From CAZYZQ01 sp964652075 (GTDB lineage: Bacteria; Bacillota; Clostridia; Oscillospirales; Oscillospiraceae): a stretch of DNA of 16,606 nucleotides. The notes under the pieces were generated by a model. That model was not told the origin of the DNA and searched no databases. It saw nothing but the letters and a program-made list of their open reading frames with translations. Positions 15,163-16,606 of this stretch are shown one piece after another (within the stretch, counting starts at the first letter, position 1; every line of letters begins with the position of its first letter). The position numbers and the translations under genes were made by a program. The stretch lies in NCBI GenBank assembly GCA_964652075.1, contig CAZYZQ010000047.1, positions 1 through 16,606 of the forward strand. Reading direction: 5' to 3'.

Positions 15163-16606
15163 GCTGGTGGTGCGATTGACCATCGCGGGCGGCCTGCTTG
15201 CCGCCGCACTGTGGGCGCTTCCGCGCGTGTGGCGGTCGATGCCGAAGACGCTTGCGTATTATCTGTGGCTGTTGGTGCTGCTTCGCTTTGTACTGCCGGT
15301 GGGCTTCCCCGTCCCGGCGCGGCAGCAGGTTGCGCTGCCGGAGCCCGCCGTGCAGACGGTGCAGACCACGCATTCCATACAGACCGCGCCGCAGGACGCG
15401 GTGTTCTGGGAGCATGATACGCAGGCGCAGCCGCAGAACGCGACGGATGCCTCGATGCAGCAGGTCGCGGAGGAGAAGGCCGCGCCCGACTGGGGCGCGA
15501 TCCTCGGTGTGATCTGGATTGGCGGCGCGCTCTTTTCGTTTGGGCTTCGCGCGGCGCTGTATGCGCGCTTTGCGTGTGCGCTGCGGCGGGACAGGCGGCT
15601 GCGGCTTCGTGTCGGGCGCGTGCGGGTGTACCGCGCGCAGGTGACAACGCCGCTGGTGCTCGGCGTGCTGCGCCCGGCGGTGTATGTGCCGGAGACGCTG
15701 TCCGGCCGGGCGCTGGCGCTCGCGCTGCGGCACGAGCTGACGCACGTCCGGCGCGGCGACGTGCTGTACAAGTGGGCCGTGCAGGCGGTTGCGGCGCTGC
15801 ACTGGTTTAACCCGATGGCCTATCTGATGGTGCGCGAGACTGCGCGCCTCTGCGAGTGCAGCTGCGATGCACGCGTCGCGCGCGGCCTGACCCCGGAAGG
15901 GCGGAAGGACTATGCGCGGCTGCTTCTGACCTTTGCCGACCCGCGCCGCGTTCCGGCGACGGAGCTGGCGGGCGGCGGGAAAAAACAGCTCGAAGCGCGC
16001 GTGCGCGGTGCGCTTGGCGCGGGCGGGAAGCTCCGGCGCGCGGCGGTCGTGCTCGCCGTGTGCTGCACGGCGCTGGCACTGACGCTCGCCGCGTGTGCGG
16101 GCGCGGTTGTCGATCCAATCCCCACCGGCGGCGACGCGGCGAAGCCTGAACAGGTCACGCCTGCCACGGAGGACGAGATTGTCGAGATTATGCAGGCATA
16201 CGAGGCGGAGGACTACGAGACGGTCATCCGGCTCGCGCCGCAGGCGCTGGCGGAACAGAGCGGCCACGTCACGCTCTGGCTGACACTCAGCCAGAGCTAC
16301 GCGGAGATGGAGATGACGGACGAGGCCGTTCAGACCGCGCAGGACGGCTACCGGCAGACGGCAAGCTGGTTTCTCATGCGGCAGTGGGTTTTCCTGACCT
16401 GTGAGCCTGAAAAGACGGAAATTTCCACATGGGAGCAGGCGATCAGCGCCTTCCTCGGCGCCATCAACGGCGGAGGCGACACCTATTATAAGAGCGCGGA
16501 GCGCTACGCTCGCGCCGCGATCGAGGAGGACCCGGCAAACCCGGCGCTCTACGCGCTGCTCGGCGAGTGCTGCCTTGCGATGGAGAACTTGGAGCAGGCC
16601 GCCGCG
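15155..16606 (+). CDS. M56 (BlaR1/MecR1-like) membrane metallopeptidase with TPR-like outer domain (3' end missing)
   Basis: Signal-transducing membrane protease partnered with the upstream repressor; 484 codons visible, no stop reached. In order: TM1 (about 3-22), TM2 (about 33-50), an acidic linker, TM3 (about 113-134), a cytoplasmic zinc-protease domain with HELTH at 193-197 and likely third ligand Glu234 (CECSCD), TM4 (about 296-312) ending LTLAAC with Cys314, then an outer domain. BlaR1 and MecR1 carry a penicillin-binding domain outside; here residues about 335-484 are helical with TPR-like repeats (YARAAIEEDPANPALYALLGECCLAMENLEQA is the clearest, given by its two halves at about 450-481). 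The stimulus is therefore probably not simple acylation by a beta-lactam. ATG at 15155 is inside the end of the repressor gene. Confidence 0.88.
   Translation, partial: MIELVVRLTIAGGLLAAALWALPRVWRSMPKTLAYYLWLLVLLRFVLPVGFPVPARQQVALPEPAVQTVQTTHSIQTAPQDAVFWEHDTQAQPQNATDASMQQVAEEKAAPDWGAILGVIWIGGALFSFGLRAALYARFACALRRDRRLRLRVGRVRVYRAQVTTPLVLGVLRPAVYVPETLSGRALALALRHELTHVRRGDVLYKWAVQAVAALHWFNPMAYLMVRETARLCECSCDARVARGLTPEGRKDYARLLLTFADPRRVPATELAGGGKKQLEARVRGALGAGGKLRRAAVVLAVCCTALALTLAACAGAVVDPIPTGGDAAKPEQVTPATEDEIVEIMQAYEAEDYETVIRLAPQALAEQSGHVTLWLTLSQSYAEMEMTDEAVQTAQDGYRQTASWFLMRQWVFLTCEPEKTEISTWEQAISAFLGAINGGGDTYYKSAERYARAAIEEDPANPALYALLGECCLAMENLEQAAA

Noticed and set aside
15155..16606. Classical beta-lactam resistance sensor (BlaR1/MecR1)
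   Set aside because: No SxxK/SxN/KTG penicillin-binding motifs are seen in the visible outer domain and no beta-lactamase or PBP2a gene is nearby, so only the family name is used.

Overview
The window looks like a chromosomal segment of a high-GC, anaerobic Gram-positive gut-type bacterium, probably in the Oscillospiraceae/Eubacteriales. Reasons: near-perfect GGAGG-type ribosome sites before most genes, sigma-A promoters with 17-bp spacers, intrinsic terminators, a BlaI/M56 pair, an aldo/keto reductase with two ferredoxin-type clusters, and a GC-rich palindromic spacer repeat of a kind I associate with that family. The assignment is by inference only. No rRNA, tRNA, CRISPR array or insertion sequence was seen.

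Layout. (1) 1-546, minus: 5' part of asnS, with its own promoter. (2) 757-2827, plus: nudC (NADH pyrophosphatase) and an MFS transporter, probably one operon, closed by a clear terminator. (3) 3042-3641, plus: an unrecognised single-pass membrane protein in a less GC-rich pocket with its own promoter, followed by a palindromic repeat and a bidirectional terminator. (4) 10311 down to 3857, minus: a six-gene operon made of a family-5 solute-binding lipoprotein, two oligopeptide-type ABC ATPases, two permeases and a D-2-hydroxyacid dehydrogenase. It is driven by a promoter with both consensus hexamers intact and has unusual translation starts and hairpins. (5) 11458-10337, minus: aldo/keto reductase with two C-terminal Fe-S motifs. 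It is divergent from (6) 11711-13060, plus: a MATE efflux pump. The space between them holds a 17-bp operator-like palindrome. (7) 13219-14590, plus: a two-gene unit that I read as the alpha (TIM-barrel, metal-dependent) and beta (DUF6379-like) subunits of a C-glycoside deglycosidase-type enzyme. This is the most interesting system in the window. (8) 14779-16606, plus: a BlaI/MecI-type repressor overlapping an M56 (BlaR1/MecR1-like) membrane metallopeptidase whose outer domain looks like TPR repeats, not a penicillin-binding domain. It runs off the window.

How the parts fit. The ABC operon should import a peptide-like or other small solute, and the co-transcribed dehydrogenase suggests that a 2-keto/2-hydroxy acid is involved downstream. 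The alpha/beta pair would act on a sugar conjugate that has first been oxidised, but no obvious partner oxidase lies beside it. The BlaI/M56 pair would sense an envelope signal and relieve repression of its own promoter, which carries two operator-like palindromes.
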